From Spisula solida (taxonomy: Eukaryota; Mollusca; Bivalvia; Venerida; Mactridae): a stretch of 64,000 nt of DNA. A program made the position numbers and the translations under genes. This document shows, in pieces, positions 25,263-36,417 of this stretch (its first letter is position 1; each line of letters opens with the position of its first letter). The DNA lies in NCBI GenBank assembly GCA_947247005.1, contig OX365959.1, positions 37,485,097-37,549,096 on the forward strand, written 5' to 3'. The notes below the pieces were generated by a model. The model did not search any database, was not told where the DNA came from, and saw only the letters and a list, made by a program, of their open reading frames with translations.

Positions 25263-26647
25263 TGGAGTCTGGAGGTACGGTAACCAGACCTCGAGACAAT
25301 GCTTGTAGGACAGGCTAGAGGTCCGGTAATTGATTTCATATGTATAAACCATATATATTTTATCCTGTTGAGACTTCCAATGCATTTACCTTGCTATACC
25401 GGTAAGTATTTGACAGAAATCTTGTGAAAAAAAGTTAATTGATTAGCAATTAAGTTGATTAGAAGTGTGCCGCACTTAATTGCTGAATTTATTTGTCTTT
25501 ATGGTTATGCTTTAATTATATTTGTTTGCTCACACATCAGTTTTGACACTTCAAACAAACAAATCCTTTTTAATCAGATCTTCATACTTTTCAATTAATT
25601 TTTACGTTGGGATATAGGGATCATGAAGTTTTATCAAAACATGCATGTTGGCATGTACATGTAGATCTACTTTTTATGAAATATATCAAAGATGGGGTAA
25701 ATTGTTTATTATTACTTATGTCATCATATTTTATTGAACACAAAATGTGCGTGTGTAGTTGTATTCTATGTTTGTACAAACTCATTTTAAGATAATATCT
25801 TGGCCTCTCGGGAACGTCGCAGATGGGTTTTGTCCCTATGATCAATGCCATCGTTGTTCAAGCGCTGTTCCCCATGGTACCAACATTTATAAGGGTGGAT
25901 CTTGCATAGAACTTGATTGAGAGGTTTGCAGAGTTTGTTGGGCCTAAAATAAAATATTGTTTGTTTCCCCATCCCCTACCTACCCGACTAAAAAGGGCCC
26001 TACCCAAAATATTTTATTGCCCAAATTGAAATAATATTTTTTTTATTAAAAATTGGAAGTGAAAATGTTAATTTTTGTTTACTGACTTCTTTATTACCAT
26101 TAAATTTAAGACTGTTGGTGTTCACCTTAAAGTTAATTCTAAATTTCATTATTTGTATGTCTTAACCAATAACTATCATACTGAAACGGTTCTAAAAAAA
26201 TAATTTAACCCTACCTACCTACCCATTCTAAATCTGCTAGGGTCGGGATGGGGAAACCAAGAATATTTTAAGTTCGGCCTTGTACTGTCGGTCGTGTCTG
26301 TGAAAAAGTGACCCAATAACTATGTGTGGAAATTCCTCTAGACTTCAAGTCCTTATAAATGCGTATTAGTTATCGCATCAATTGTTGTTCAACACACTCA
26401 GATAAATAATATGCGTGACGGTGTAGGCCTAACGAAACACTCGAGATCACTATTATTCCCAGTTAATGTTTTACATTTCTGTCAAATATATACTAACCTG
26501 TACAACAAGGTAAACACTTGTTTATGTCATTTAAATTCTTGACACGAAATAAAATATATGGTTTATACATATTAAATCAATTACCGGACCTCTAGCCTGT
26601 CCTACAAGCATTGTCTAGAGGTCCGATTACCGGACCTCCAGACTCCA
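25263..26647. mobile_element. Foldback-like element with ~100-200-bp inverted ends
   Basis: From TGGAGTCTGGAGGTACGGTAA through CTAGAGGTCCGGTAATTGATTT to GTATAAACCATATAT the left arm matches the reverse complement of the right arm closely for about 100 bp, then weakly (CATTTACCTTG...TATTTGACAGAAAT) to about 200 bp. The motif AGAGGTCCGGTAAT is repeated inside each arm and once outside on the left (about 25250). A second element (25941-26279) sits inside. No transposase frame. Confidence 0.75.
25941..26279. mobile_element. Nested MITE with GGCC..AAAATATT..GTTTCCCCATCCC ends
   Basis: Left GGCCTAAAATAAAATATTG then TTTGTTTCCCCATCCC; right end reverse-complements to GGCCGAACTTAAAATATTC then TTGGTTTCCCCATCCCG. 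Both arms continue into CTACC-rich sequence. About 339 bp, lying within the 25263-26647 element and therefore younger than it. Confidence 0.7.
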
Positions 26648-27030
26648 GTCCCCTTAAATGGCTATTTTCAAAAAGCAATTACTTGACAACCTATCTGCAA
26701 AATTATGCATTTTGAGCACTTTAGCTGAGTCTCAAAGGTTGAAAACACCATAAAATGGAAGAAAATTAAATTCAACTTCCAGTTGGTTTGTTTACAAAAT
26801 AATGAATCGTAAACGATTATATAATCTAAGGGAAGTAACTGTTGCAAAATTAGCATTTTGTCATCCAAACATTTTACTAAAATGTGATTTTTGGCATACT
26901 ATTTTGACAGATACATTTAACATTTTGTCGTAATTATTGGTCATTTGTGAAAAATATCCTAATTCTTTGTAAATAGTCTATTTACTGGATGATCGAAAAA
27001 TATGTCTTGGGAGAGATAATGTGGCTTTAA
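26648..27030. mobile_element. MITE family 'TTAAAGCCACATTA', copy 2
   Basis: Abuts the right end of the foldback-like element. The right end TAATGTGGCTTTAA is intact; the left end is truncated (starts near CCCCTTAAATGGC). Internal blocks match copies at 21808 and 34503. Confidence 0.8.
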
Positions 27031-27501
27031 GGTGGGGAATTAGACCTAAAAATGAAAATTGTCTAATTCACCTGGTCTGTCTGCCGCATAAATTATAAAT
27101 CTTCGTTAAATAAAAGCGCCCTTAAACAACTTTTGGGAAGGGTCCCCAGCCCTTTGGAGAAGGATTTTTTCAAACAGGGGGAAATTTTTAACTAAAAAGA
27201 AAGTTATCTTTTTACTTCAATACATTTGTCACATATTTGCAATGATATAGGAATCAGAAATCCACAATGGTGTTCCCTTCTGCATGGAGTTTAGAGAACA
27301 GGTCCTGTTTTCTGTGCTTTATAAACCAAGAATAAAAAAGCAATATTTTTTGCGGTGGACATACTTTCATCAGGGATTGCCTCTGAATTTCGGCTGCAGG
27401 TTTAATAGATTGTTGGCCCTGCATGGTTAATGATCATTTATGAACTTGTATAATATATAAATGCACACTTATTTTTTGTATTCAATATTTTGTGTATTTA
27501 C

Positions 27502-27503
27502 AG
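27502..27503 (+). promoter_or_regulatory. 3' splice site upstream of the torsin-cofactor CDS
   Basis: A T-rich tract (TTTTTTGTATTCAATATTTTG) runs into TGTATTTACAG, followed by TTATGTCAGATG. This is a good animal 3' splice site 2 nt before the start codon, implying an upstream 5'-UTR exon that I cannot locate in the window. Confidence 0.65.
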
Positions 27504-27505
27504 TT

Positions 27506-28711
27506 ATGTCAGATGAAGAATTAGACGACTCGCCATCTCAACACACCCGAAGTCAACATTATTCAAGAAGAGCATTTACTCCAATAAGTGACAGAATGCC
27601 TGGTTCAAGTAAGGGGAGAACGACTGAAGTGGCACGAAGTCCGAAACTTAATCATACTTCAAAACCTCCAGCATCGCCAAAGACTAAAAGTAAAAGACCT
27701 AAGACCGGAAGAAGAAGGACACAGAAAAGTAGTTTATACCCAGAATTGCCGAAACTAGATAATGATTCTGATGAAGTATATACTGAAGACAGTGAAAATG
27801 ATGATCTTGATAAAAACAGGGATACTGATGAAGCTGATGGGATGAGGGACACACCTACTGCTAGAAAGCGTGTCCGAGCTGTCCAGCCAAGAGGTAGCAT
27901 TATCTATCCATCTCTAGATACTCCTAGAGATCCTCCGATCCAACAACGTCAAGGTCAAGGTCATGCTAAAGATGTTCCAACAAACAATATGTGTAGTACA
28001 ATTTTATATATTGTGCTGTTCGTTGCTACAATTATTGGTGGCGTAATCCTTTTCCTACCACTCAGGGATCAAACTTGCGAGGTTAAAAATGAGATACCGC
28101 CTTCTGTTTTTGAGCTGTTTGAACCACGATTTGAAAAAATCCGATCCAAATACCCTTCACAGACGACCAGATTTTGGAAAATTGTGAAGTCTCAGCTGAA
28201 ACGTCTTTTAACAGAAGAAAAGGCCACATATCCTGCTGTTGTTTTGCTTGGCGTCTCCAAGAAGTCTTCAAGAATTGGTTCTTGTTTCTCTAGTGATGTG
28301 ATAAGTGCCTTAAATGATGTATTTAACAGTACAAACACTGGTTATGTAGATATGATGAGTTTGATCCAAGAGTCAAATGAAGCAACCAAAGTAAAACGTG
28401 TGTTGGATGAACAGTTGATTCAGAATTTAGAGAAAGGACGCGGCGTAGTTCTGGACCATATTGAAAGATTGCCCGCTCAAGCTGCGTTACTGCTGCATGG
28501 GTACTGTGATGGTGACAATGCTCCGTATAAACAGTCTGTCATATTTCTAGGGCTACATACTGATAATATTGAGCACGATCAGCGTGACGTCGATAAAATA
28601 CTTTCGGAATTATGGGAGAGTGATCTCGGCCCAGATGAGATGCCTGCGTTATCGTCTCGTATTGGCAATAACGTAGTGGTCCTGAGTCATGAACCAAATT
28701 TTAAATGCTGA
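27506..28711 (+). CDS. TOR1AIP: Torsin-1A-interacting protein (LAP1/LULL1-like), single coding exon
   Basis: 401 residues read from MSDEELDD. An in-frame ATG 45 nt upstream (27461) lies in the splice-acceptor tract and is rejected as start. Residues 1-160 are charged and disordered, with basic clusters (KSKRPKTGRRR, ARKRVR) and an acidic stretch (about 85-112), as expected for a nucleoplasmic or cytosolic tail. Residues 163-186 form one transmembrane helix. Residues 187-401 match the LAP1 C-terminal (torsin activator) luminal domain: a degenerate AAA-like fold without nucleotide-binding motifs. Family knowledge: it binds torsin ATPases in the perinuclear space or ER lumen and supplies an arginine finger. 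The candidate here is R385 in ALSSRIGNN, the position type of LULL1 R449. C191 and C401 bracket the luminal domain and may form the family disulfide (inference). One N-glycosylation sequon, NST, starts at N274. Length is nearer to human LULL1 (470) than LAP1B (583). No internal stops or frameshifts, so probably functional. The whole coding region in one exon could be ancestral or could reflect retroposition; the splice site upstream favours a normal gene. Confidence 0.9.
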   Translation: MSDEELDDSPSQHTRSQHYSRRAFTPISDRMPGSSKGRTTEVARSPKLNHTSKPPASPKTKSKRPKTGRRRTQKSSLYPELPKLDNDSDEVYTEDSENDDLDKNRDTDEADGMRDTPTARKRVRAVQPRGSIIYPSLDTPRDPPIQQRQGQGHAKDVPTNNMCSTILYIVLFVATIIGGVILFLPLRDQTCEVKNEIPPSVFELFEPRFEKIRSKYPSQTTRFWKIVKSQLKRLLTEEKATYPAVVLLGVSKKSSRIGSCFSSDVISALNDVFNSTNTGYVDMMSLIQESNEATKVKRVLDEQLIQNLEKGRGVVLDHIERLPAQAALLLHGYCDGDNAPYKQSVIFLGLHTDNIEHDQRDVDKILSELWESDLGPDEMPALSSRIGNNVVVLSHEPNFKC

Positions 28712-28800
28712 AGTACATGGAATTTATGTGACATATCGCTAGTGTTTGATCAACAATTTTCATCCCCTGAAAATAAAATTTGAAGGGGACATGTGTACTA
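28712..28800 (+). terminator. 3' UTR with poly(A) signal AATAAA
   Basis: AATAAA at 28772-28777, 61 nt after the TGA stop, followed by TTTGAAGGGGACATGTGT. This gives the torsin-cofactor mRNA a short 3' UTR and places its end upstream of the 28.9-kb MITE and satellite. Confidence 0.7.
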
Positions 28801-28936
28801 TTGTTACTTAGTTGCCCTTCCATATTGACTGTCAGATTCTTAAAAAGAATTGTCATTTTCATGAAACTTCCTACATAGTTAAAACTTTTGAATTTTCATT
28901 TTGTATTCATTCAGTGATGTTCTAGTATCAAAATCA

Positions 28937-29116
28937 TACAGTACAACCTCTCGAGAGCGGTATTCTTTTTGAAATACAGTATTTGGTTGTAATGCAGAGG
29001 TTGTTGCTCAGAAGATGTAAGTATATAGTTAGTGGTTACTTCTGAAACAAAATGATCATATTGGTTAACAGAGGTTACTGCTCTATTGAGGGCCACTCTG
29101 GAGAGGTTGTACTGTA
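28937..29116. mobile_element. Tc1/mariner-type MITE, family CAGTACAACCTCT, copy 1
   Basis: TA-CAGTACAACCTCTCGAGAG at the left and its reverse complement (CTCTGGAGAGGTTGTACTG-TA) at the right: 24-bp inverted ends with two mismatches, flanked by TA on both sides as in Tc1/mariner insertions. 176 bp between the TAs. Related copies lie at 61530-61693 and 62989-63152. Its right end directly adjoins, and evidently seeded, the 59-bp satellite. Confidence 0.82.
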
Positions 29117-32100
29117 TTTATAGAGTCAAGATGTTGTTGCTGTATTGATGGCCACTCTGGAGATGTTGCACTGTATTTATAGAGTTGAGATGTTGTTGCT
29201 GTATTGATGGCCACTCTGGCGAGGTTGCACTGTATTTATAGAGTCAAGATGTTGTTGCTGTATTGATGGCCACTCTGGAGAGGTTGCACTGTATTTATAG
29301 AGTTGAGAGGTTGTTGCTGTATTGATGGCCTCTCTGGCCAGGTTGCACTGTAATTATAGAGTAGAGATGTTGTTGCTGTATTGGTGGCCACTCTGGCCAG
29401 GTTGCACTGTATTTATAGAGTTGAGATGTTGTTGCTGTATTGATGGCCACTCTGGCGAGGTTGCACTGTATTTATAGAGTCAAGATGTTGTTGCTGTATT
29501 GATGGCCACTCTGGAGAGGTTGCACTGTTATAATAGAGTTGAGAGGTTGTTGCTGTATTGATGGCCTCTCTGGAGAGGTTGCACTGTAATCATAGAGTTG
29601 AGAGGTTGTTGCTGTATTGATGGCCACTCTGGAGAGGTTGCACTGTATTTATAGAGTTGAGAGGTTGTTGCTGTATTGATGGCCTCTCTGGCCAGGTTGC
29701 ACTGTAATTATAGAGTAGAGATGTTGTTGCTGTATTGGTGGCCACTCTGGCCAGGTTGCACTGTATTTATAGAGTTGAGATGTTGTTGCTGTATTGATGG
29801 CCACTCTGGCGAGGTTGCACTGTATTTATAGAGTCAAGATGTTGTTGCTGTATTGATGGCCACTCTGGAGAGGTTGCACTGTTATAATAGAGTTGAGAGG
29901 TTGTTGCTGTATTGATGGCCTCTCTGGAGAGGTTGCACTGTAATCATAGAGTTGAGAGGTTGTTGCTGTATTGATGGCCACTCTGGAGAGGTTGCACTGT
30001 AATCATAGAGTTGAGAGGTTGTTGCTGTATTGATGGCAACACTGGAGAGGTTGAACTGTATTTATAGAGTCAAGATGTTGTTGCTGTATTGATGGCCACT
30101 CTGGAGAGGTTGAACTGTATTTATAGAGTCGAGATGTTGTTGCTGTATTGATGGCCACTCTGGAGAGGTTGCACTGTATTTATAGAGTCAAGATGTTGTT
30201 GCTGTATTGATGGCCACTCTGGAGAGGTTGAACTGTAATAATAGAGTCGAGATGTTGTTGCTGTATTGATGGCCACTCTGGAGAGGTTGCACTGTATTTA
30301 TAGAGTCGAGATGTTGTTGCTGTATTGATGGCCACTCTGGAGAGGTTGCACTGTATTTATAGAGTCAAGATGTTGTTGCTGTATTGATGGCCACTCTGGA
30401 GAGGTTGAACTGTAATAATAGAGTCGAGATGTTGTTGCTGTATTGATGGCCACTCTGGAGATGTTGCACTGTATTTATAGAGTTGAGATGTTGTTGCTGT
30501 ATTGATGGCCACTCTGGAGATGTTGCACTGTATTTATAGAGTTGAGATGTTGTTGCTGTATTGATGGCCACTCTGGCGAGGTTGCACTGTATTTATAGAG
30601 TCAAGATGTTGTTGCTGTATTGATGGCCACTCTGGAGAGGTTGCACTGTATTTATAGAGTTGAGAGGTTGTTGCTGTATTGATGGCCTCTCTGGCCAGGT
30701 TGCACTGTAATTATAGAGTAGAGATGTTGTTGCTGTATTGGTGGCCACTCTGGCCAGGTTGCACTGTATTTATAGAGTTGAGATGTTGTTGCTGTATTGA
30801 TGGCCACTCTGGCGAGGTTGCACTGTATTTATAGAGTCAAGATGTTGTTGCTGTATTGATGGCCACTCTGGAGAGGTTGCACTGTTATAATAGAGTTGAG
30901 AGGTTGTTGCTGTATTGATGGCCTCTCTGGAGAGGTTGCACTGTAATCATAGAGTTGAGAGGTTGTTGCTGTATTGATGGCCACTCTGGAGAGGTTGCAC
31001 TGTATTTATAGAGTTGAGAGGTTGTTGCTGTATTGATGGCCTCTCTGGCCAGGTTGCACTGTAATTATAGAGTAGAGATGTTGTTGCTGTATTGGTGGCC
31101 ACTCTGGCCAGGTTGCACTGTATTTATAGAGTTGAGATGTTGTTGCTGTATTGATGGCCACTCTGGCGAGGTTGCACTGTATTTATAGAGTCAAGATGTT
31201 GTTGCTGTATTGATGGCCACTCTGGAGAGGTTGCACTGTTATAATAGAGTTGAGAGGTTGTTGCTGTATTGATGGCCTCTCTGGAGAGGTTGCACTGTAA
31301 TCATAGAGTTGAGAGGTTGTTGCTGTATTGATGGCCACTCTGGAGAGGTTGCACTGTAATCATAGAGTTGAGAGGTTGTTGCTGTATTGATGGCCACTCT
31401 GGAGAGGTTGCACTGTAATCATAGAGTTGAGATGTTGTTGCTGTATTGATGGCCACTCTGGAGAGGTTGCACTGTATTTATAGAGTCAAGATGTTGTTGC
31501 TGTATTGATGGCCACTCTGGAGAGGTTGAACTGTATTTATAGAGTCAAGATGTTGTTGCTGTATTGATGGCCACTCTGGAGAGGTTGAACTGTATTTATA
31601 GAGTCAAGATGTTGTTGCTGTATTGATGGCCACTCTGGCCAGGTTGAACTGTATTTATAGAGTCAAGATGTTGTTGCTGTATTGATGGCCACTCTGGAGA
31701 GGTTGAACTGTATTTATAGAGTCGAGATGTTGTTGCTGTATTGATGGCCACTCTGGAGAGGTTGCACTGTATTTATAGAGTCAAGATGTTGTTGCTGTAT
31801 TGATGGCCACTCTGGAGAGGTTGAACTGTAATAATAGAGTCGAGATGTTGTTGCTGTATTGATGGCCACTCTGGAGAGGTTGCACTGTATTTATAGAGTC
31901 GAGATGTTGTTGCTGTATTGATGGCCACTCTGGAGAGGTTGCACTGTATTTATAGAGTCAAGATGTTGTTGCTGTATTGATGGCCACTCTGGAGAGGTTG
32001 AACTGTAATAATAGAGTCGAGATGTTGTTGCTGTATTGATGGCCACTCTGGAGAGGTTGCACTGTATTTATAGAGTCAAGATGTTGTTGCTGTATTGAGG

Positions 32101-32423
32101 GCCTCTCTGGAGAGGTTGTACTGGTATTATAGAGTCAAGATGTTGTTGCTGTATTGATGGCCACTCTGGCCAGGTTGAACTGTAATTATAGAGTCGAGAT
32201 GTTGTTGCTGTATTGATGGCCACTCTGGAGAGGTTGCACTTTATTTATAGAGTCGAGATGTTGTTGCTGTATTGATGGCCACTCTGGAGAGGTTGCACTG
32301 TATTTATAGAGTCAAGATGTTGTTGCTGTATTGAGGGCCTCTCTGGAACTGGTATTAAGAGTCGAGATGTTGTTGCTGTATTGATGGCCACTCTGGAGAG
32401 ATTGCACTGTAATTATAGAGTCA
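29117..32423 (+). repeat. 59-bp satellite, about 56 copies, derived from a MITE end
   Basis: Unit: TTTATAGAGTCAAGA plus TGTTGTTGCTGTATTGATGG plus CCACTCTGGAGAGGTTGCAC plus TGTA, 59 bp. The last ~44 bp of the unit resemble the right end of the adjacent MITE (CTCTATTGAGGGCCACTCTGGAGAGGTTG...); the first 15 bp correspond to the sequence flanking that end. Variant units (GGTGGCC with GAGTAGAG; GGCCTCTCTGG; TTATAATAG) recur at fixed spacing: TTGGTGG lies at 29381, 29735, 30738 and 31092, that is 6, 17 and 6 units apart, showing higher-order duplication. One unit near 32342 has an internal deletion of about 20 bp. ORFs called within it are artefacts. Confidence 0.97.
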
Positions 32424-33840
32424 TGTAATTGTTAGCTCATTGCAAACACAGGAAACATGGTGTCCCAGTGCTCTTTTGTATAGTATGCCAATGCAACTCC
32501 TTGTAGATGTTTATTACGTGAGAATGTATACAGCCTTAAGAACCTGTCTTAAACAGCCAGGGAAAGGATACAAAAACTATGGCTGTTAAAAACAGGTGGT
32601 TGTTAATTACAGATGTATTGAAAACAAAAATGGCTTATTAGGATTTATTCAGATTGGTTGCTTAATTTAGTTGATCGCATGTTTCTTCGACTGTGTACCA
32701 TTTTTCACCTCAGCTCTCATTAAAGTCTTGAAATAGGGGGATTGATTTTAGGACCAGGACGATTACTCGGTTAATCAGATATGATTCGATTACAATGGGA
32801 AGTTGGTTTCAATTTTGCAAAACCGCTATAATAATCATTCTTAAACAATACATATCCTATGAATACATAATATTTTTGGCAGCAGCATGCATGTTTATCG
32901 ACACATAAACAGGTAACATAGCTGGATTTATAGGGGTAACTTCGACATAATCTGTATGTGATTTTATTTAACTTATACTAATTGATATATTATCAGCAGA
33001 TGATAAAATAAACAAATGAGTTCCGCTGCTGAAAGTACCTTGATATGATTGTCAGGAAAGGAAACACCATTTTCAATATGGCAGCCGATTAATCGGTTTG
33101 ATTCAATTTCATACAATTTATGATTAACTGGTTTCAGAATTTTGAAATCTTCCCAGTCCGAATTGATTGCCAATGTTCTTGATTTTAGTTAACAGGGGAA
33201 ATAAATTCATGGATCTTATCTGTGTACATAAAATGTTTTATGTTTGAGTTAAGTCCCTTGTTTCAGCCGCAGTCATATTTGAAGTATGTGTCATTCTTTC
33301 ATATCTGCTAATTGGATCTAAACATTATTTAAGAAATAAACTATGAAAAACCGTTGAGTACCGGCTGTCATACAATGGTTTGGAGTTCTGACGCGTAGGA
33401 ATTAACCATGAAGCTGTTGGCCTTCGTGGTTAATAACAACCGTCAGAAAGACAAACCATAGTATAACAAAGGTATACTACGGCTTTTGAATATTTTATCT
33501 CGATTCTAACATGATTTAAATTCAGAATTATATATTAAGCCAATGTTACTTTGCAAGAGTATGTTGTTTTTACTTGTTTACCTGCTTAGCGTGACGTCAC
33601 TTTCATTGTACATCAGACGTTATACAATGCTATGTTTATACTGTGTCTATATAGGCGAAATTGTTGGTTATGTTAGATTTTATTTTTCATTATTTGCTGA
33701 TCATATTGATGGATTCAGGAGTGAAACATTTATTATGTGATTATAGCTCAAAACCTCTATAAAAATAGTTTTATTATGATTGTGTTTTTGATTGTTTCAT
33801 AACAATTTTTCAGTCAGGTTTGTAACCTCTTGAATTATGA
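32424..33840. other. No gene supported
   Basis: AT-rich sequence downstream of the satellite. The plus ORF from 33543 begins with a hydrophobic stretch (LLFLLVYLLSVTSLSL) that could mimic a signal peptide, but no splice or promoter context supports it. Nothing else is recognised. Confidence 0.4.
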
Positions 33841-33841
33841 A

Positions 33842-34051
33842 TACTGTAAACGTAGAAATTATTTCGCGCTATTTAATTTCACGAAGTTCGCAAGAGGTAG
33901 AATTTTGCGAAGTTAAGTCGCCGCAAAAGTGCAAAAAACATTATAATTATGGACATTGCGGGAAACATAAAAACACGAAATTTAGTGTGAATATGCCGAC
34001 TATTGGCAAAACACGCAAGTTAGAATTCGCAAAGTAAATTGGTTTACAGTA
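33842..34051. mobile_element. MITE with TACTGTAAAC / GTTTACAGTA ends
   Basis: 210 bp with 10-bp perfect inverted ends that include TA. The internal sequence is rich in CGCGAAATT/AATTTCGC-type words (TTTCGCGC, TTTTGCGAAG, ACACGAAATTT, AATTCGCAAAG). A frame that spans it (33837-34037) is not a gene. Confidence 0.75.
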
Positions 34052-34502
34052 GCTAATAATCAGGGCTTTATGTCTTATATAGTAGGGAAATCTTCTTTAA
34101 AATCATGCAGTTCTCCCCAAAAATTAAGTTTACCTCCACAAAATTAGTTCCCATGTTACCAAATTACCAATTATTTTCTAATACACTTTGTCGCAAACAA
34201 AAGAAAGTATACATTGTACATAAAATGCAATTGTATCTCCTTGGGTTGAAATTAAGAAACAAACAGTTGATATTTAGTTTTTTATATGTTTATCTGATAA
34301 TTTAAGATCAACTAAATAATATGTCATCAACTGCAATACCGCACAAACATAGTCAACAGCTTTGGCACCTGAAAAATCTAATTAATGTAAATGTTCAATA
34401 CTTAGTGTGTCCACCTCCAGTGTCCATACAATACTAGCAGCGCCATCTTAAAGACCTTAAAACCTGCTAAATGTGGAAAAAATCAGCGGTGTTTTATATT
34501 TC

Positions 34503-34906
34503 TTAAAGCCACATTAGGCCTTAAACCGCTATTTTCAAAAAGTAATAACTTGGTAACTTATTTGTATTGCCATGGATTTTAAGCACCTTAGTTGAGTCCC
34601 AAAGGTGAAAAACACCATAAGATGGAAGAAAACGAAGTACAACCTCTTGTTGGTTTGTTTACAAAATAACGAATTATAAACAAAAAAAACACTATTTATA
34701 ATCTAAGGGAAGCAACTCTGGCAAAATAAGTATTTGTCATCCATACATTTTACCTAAATGTGATTTTGGCATACTATTTCGACAAATACATTTAACATTC
34801 TGTCATGAATTGTTGGTCATTTGTGAAAAATTTCCTAATTCCTTGTGATTAGTCTATTTATTGGATGATTGGAAAAAAGGTCTTGGGAGAGATAATGTGG
34901 CTTTAA
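34503..34906. mobile_element. MITE family 'TTAAAGCCACATTA', copy 3 (best preserved)
   Basis: 404 bp with perfect 14-bp inverted ends TTAAAGCCACATTA / TAATGTGGCTTTAA. Used as reference for the copies at 21808 and 26648. Non-coding. Confidence 0.85.
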
Positions 34907-35519
34907 TAGAGTTTAACAAATTCGCTAAATTTGCCAATATTTCTACATTGGTAACTTATATTATTATTATTATACATGACTGCTCATTATATACGAGTAA
35001 TATTAAACAAGTGAGAATTTTGTATGAACCATGACTGGTATGGTTGTTTCGGACAAGTGTCCATTTAACACAGGTGAATTGACTATAGATACGGCTGATT
35101 GGGGTTAAATAATATCGGCTGTTTGATTTGCATGATTATGCACAAGTTTGAACAAAAATGGTAAACGCAAATGCATTTCAGTTTCAATTTTATTTGTAAA
35201 CAAAGGCTAGTGTTGTCATTGGTGAACTATATCAGACTGTACCATTCACCATGATGTATGGCTGATATTAGAATGTTTGATTGAATACAGTTTATATTGT
35301 GTATGAATACAATTCAATATTTGCACAAGCACGTAACTCAGGGCCTGAGGTGAGTTATTCAGGACTCTCATGACCATCTAGTATATATTGTGCATCATAT
35401 GTTTAGATTTTCATGTAAACTTCAATGTTTCTTCACTTTGATCTCACTCATTAACTCATTGTAAATGAATACAAACTGATATCAATACTCTTCCAGGAAA
35501 TCTTATTATTTTCATGCAG

Positions 35520-35546
35520 TTTTCATACCCCCCTCCCCCCCCCCTT
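35520..35546 (+). repeat. Poly-C tract
   Basis: CATACCCCCCTCCCCCCCCC-type homopolymer of about 20 C with one T interruption; likely hypervariable in length and error-prone in assembly. Confidence 0.8.
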
Positions 35547-35637
35547 GAAAGATGAGTGTGAACATACACCTGGGCCATGGATCATCAGCCCTGCTCTGGA
35601 AGTTTGTCACGGCCAACAGATGGCAACTTTGTTTTTT

Positions 35638-35883
35638 TGCCCCCGTATCGATAGATCGGGAGGCATACAGTGATTCACCTGTCTGTTCGTCCATCCGTCC
35701 GGTTAACCCAAATTGACCGTTTCTTCTAGCATCATTATGGCTTACTACAAAGCTTCCATACTTGCATAGATGTTGTATATGAACACTTTCCACATGCCTG
35801 TATCACCTGACCCCATTTTGACCTTCACCTTGACCTAATTTTGGACTTGGACTTATTTATGGACAAGGCTTCCACAGGGGGCA
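35638..35883 (+). mobile_element. Dispersed repeat with TGCCCCC / GGGGGCA ends
   Basis: Begins TTGCCCCCGTATCGATAG and ends CCACAGGGGGCATAAG. The interior has CTGTCTGTTCGTCCATCCGTC and GACCTTCACCTTGACCT, pyrimidine-rich phrases common in bivalve dispersed repeats. The terminal part and adjoining sequence reappear at 17217-17252. Confidence 0.6.
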
Positions 35884-35972
35884 TAAGCGTTTATTGAACG
35901 CAGTCTTGTTTGGGTTGGTAGGTGAAAGGGCAAAGCAAGGCCATACCACAGACAAAAAAGCACAGAGACAAA

Positions 35973-36002
35973 TACGAGGGGTGTTCGATATGTATTGTCA
36001 CT
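35973..36002 (+). mobile_element. Mariner-type terminal sequence, solo
   Basis: TACGAGGGGTGTTCGATATG then TATTGTCAC resembles mariner-family inverted terminal repeats (ACGAGGGGTGTTC-type). The same string starts at 42799. No partner end or transposase is found nearby. Confidence 0.55.
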
Positions 36003-36417
36003 GTCGGTTGCGTTTTTCTATGACACTATTTAGAAGGATTCTACAATTACTAGGACTGTTTGGGGCATTCTTTTTTTCCCGAAACATGCTTATTTAGGTA
36101 ATTTTTATTTAGGCAAACGACTGGGTGTGACATTGATCATCAAGCGGAAATTTTGAGTTCTACAAGCTCTATGTTATCAGTTTTAACCCTACACTCCAAA
36201 GAAATCCAGTAAATTTACCTGCCTTAATTAATAAACATACAGTAGAATCTGGAAAATAAGCGCATCAATAATAAGCACATGCGCCCTTACCATCAATTCA
36301 TATTGGATTATAAGCGCATAACCCCTTTATGCATACAATGATAATTGTTGAGCATGTATACATTAAGGTTACAAGTGATCTTACATATCGAATAGCGGAT
36401 GTGTGTAAACGTATTTT

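Noticed and set aside
27652..28271. Minus-strand frames opposite the torsin-cofactor exon
   Set aside because: Antisense shadows of a well-supported coding exon.
29117..32423. CRISPR-like or VNTR gene interpretation of the 59-bp array
   Set aside because: Units are contiguous with no unique spacers, in eukaryotic DNA, and the frame is not maintained (59 is not a multiple of three).
33837..34037. 66-codon plus-strand ORF
   Set aside because: Almost entirely within a MITE with TACTGTAAAC/GTTTACAGTA ends.
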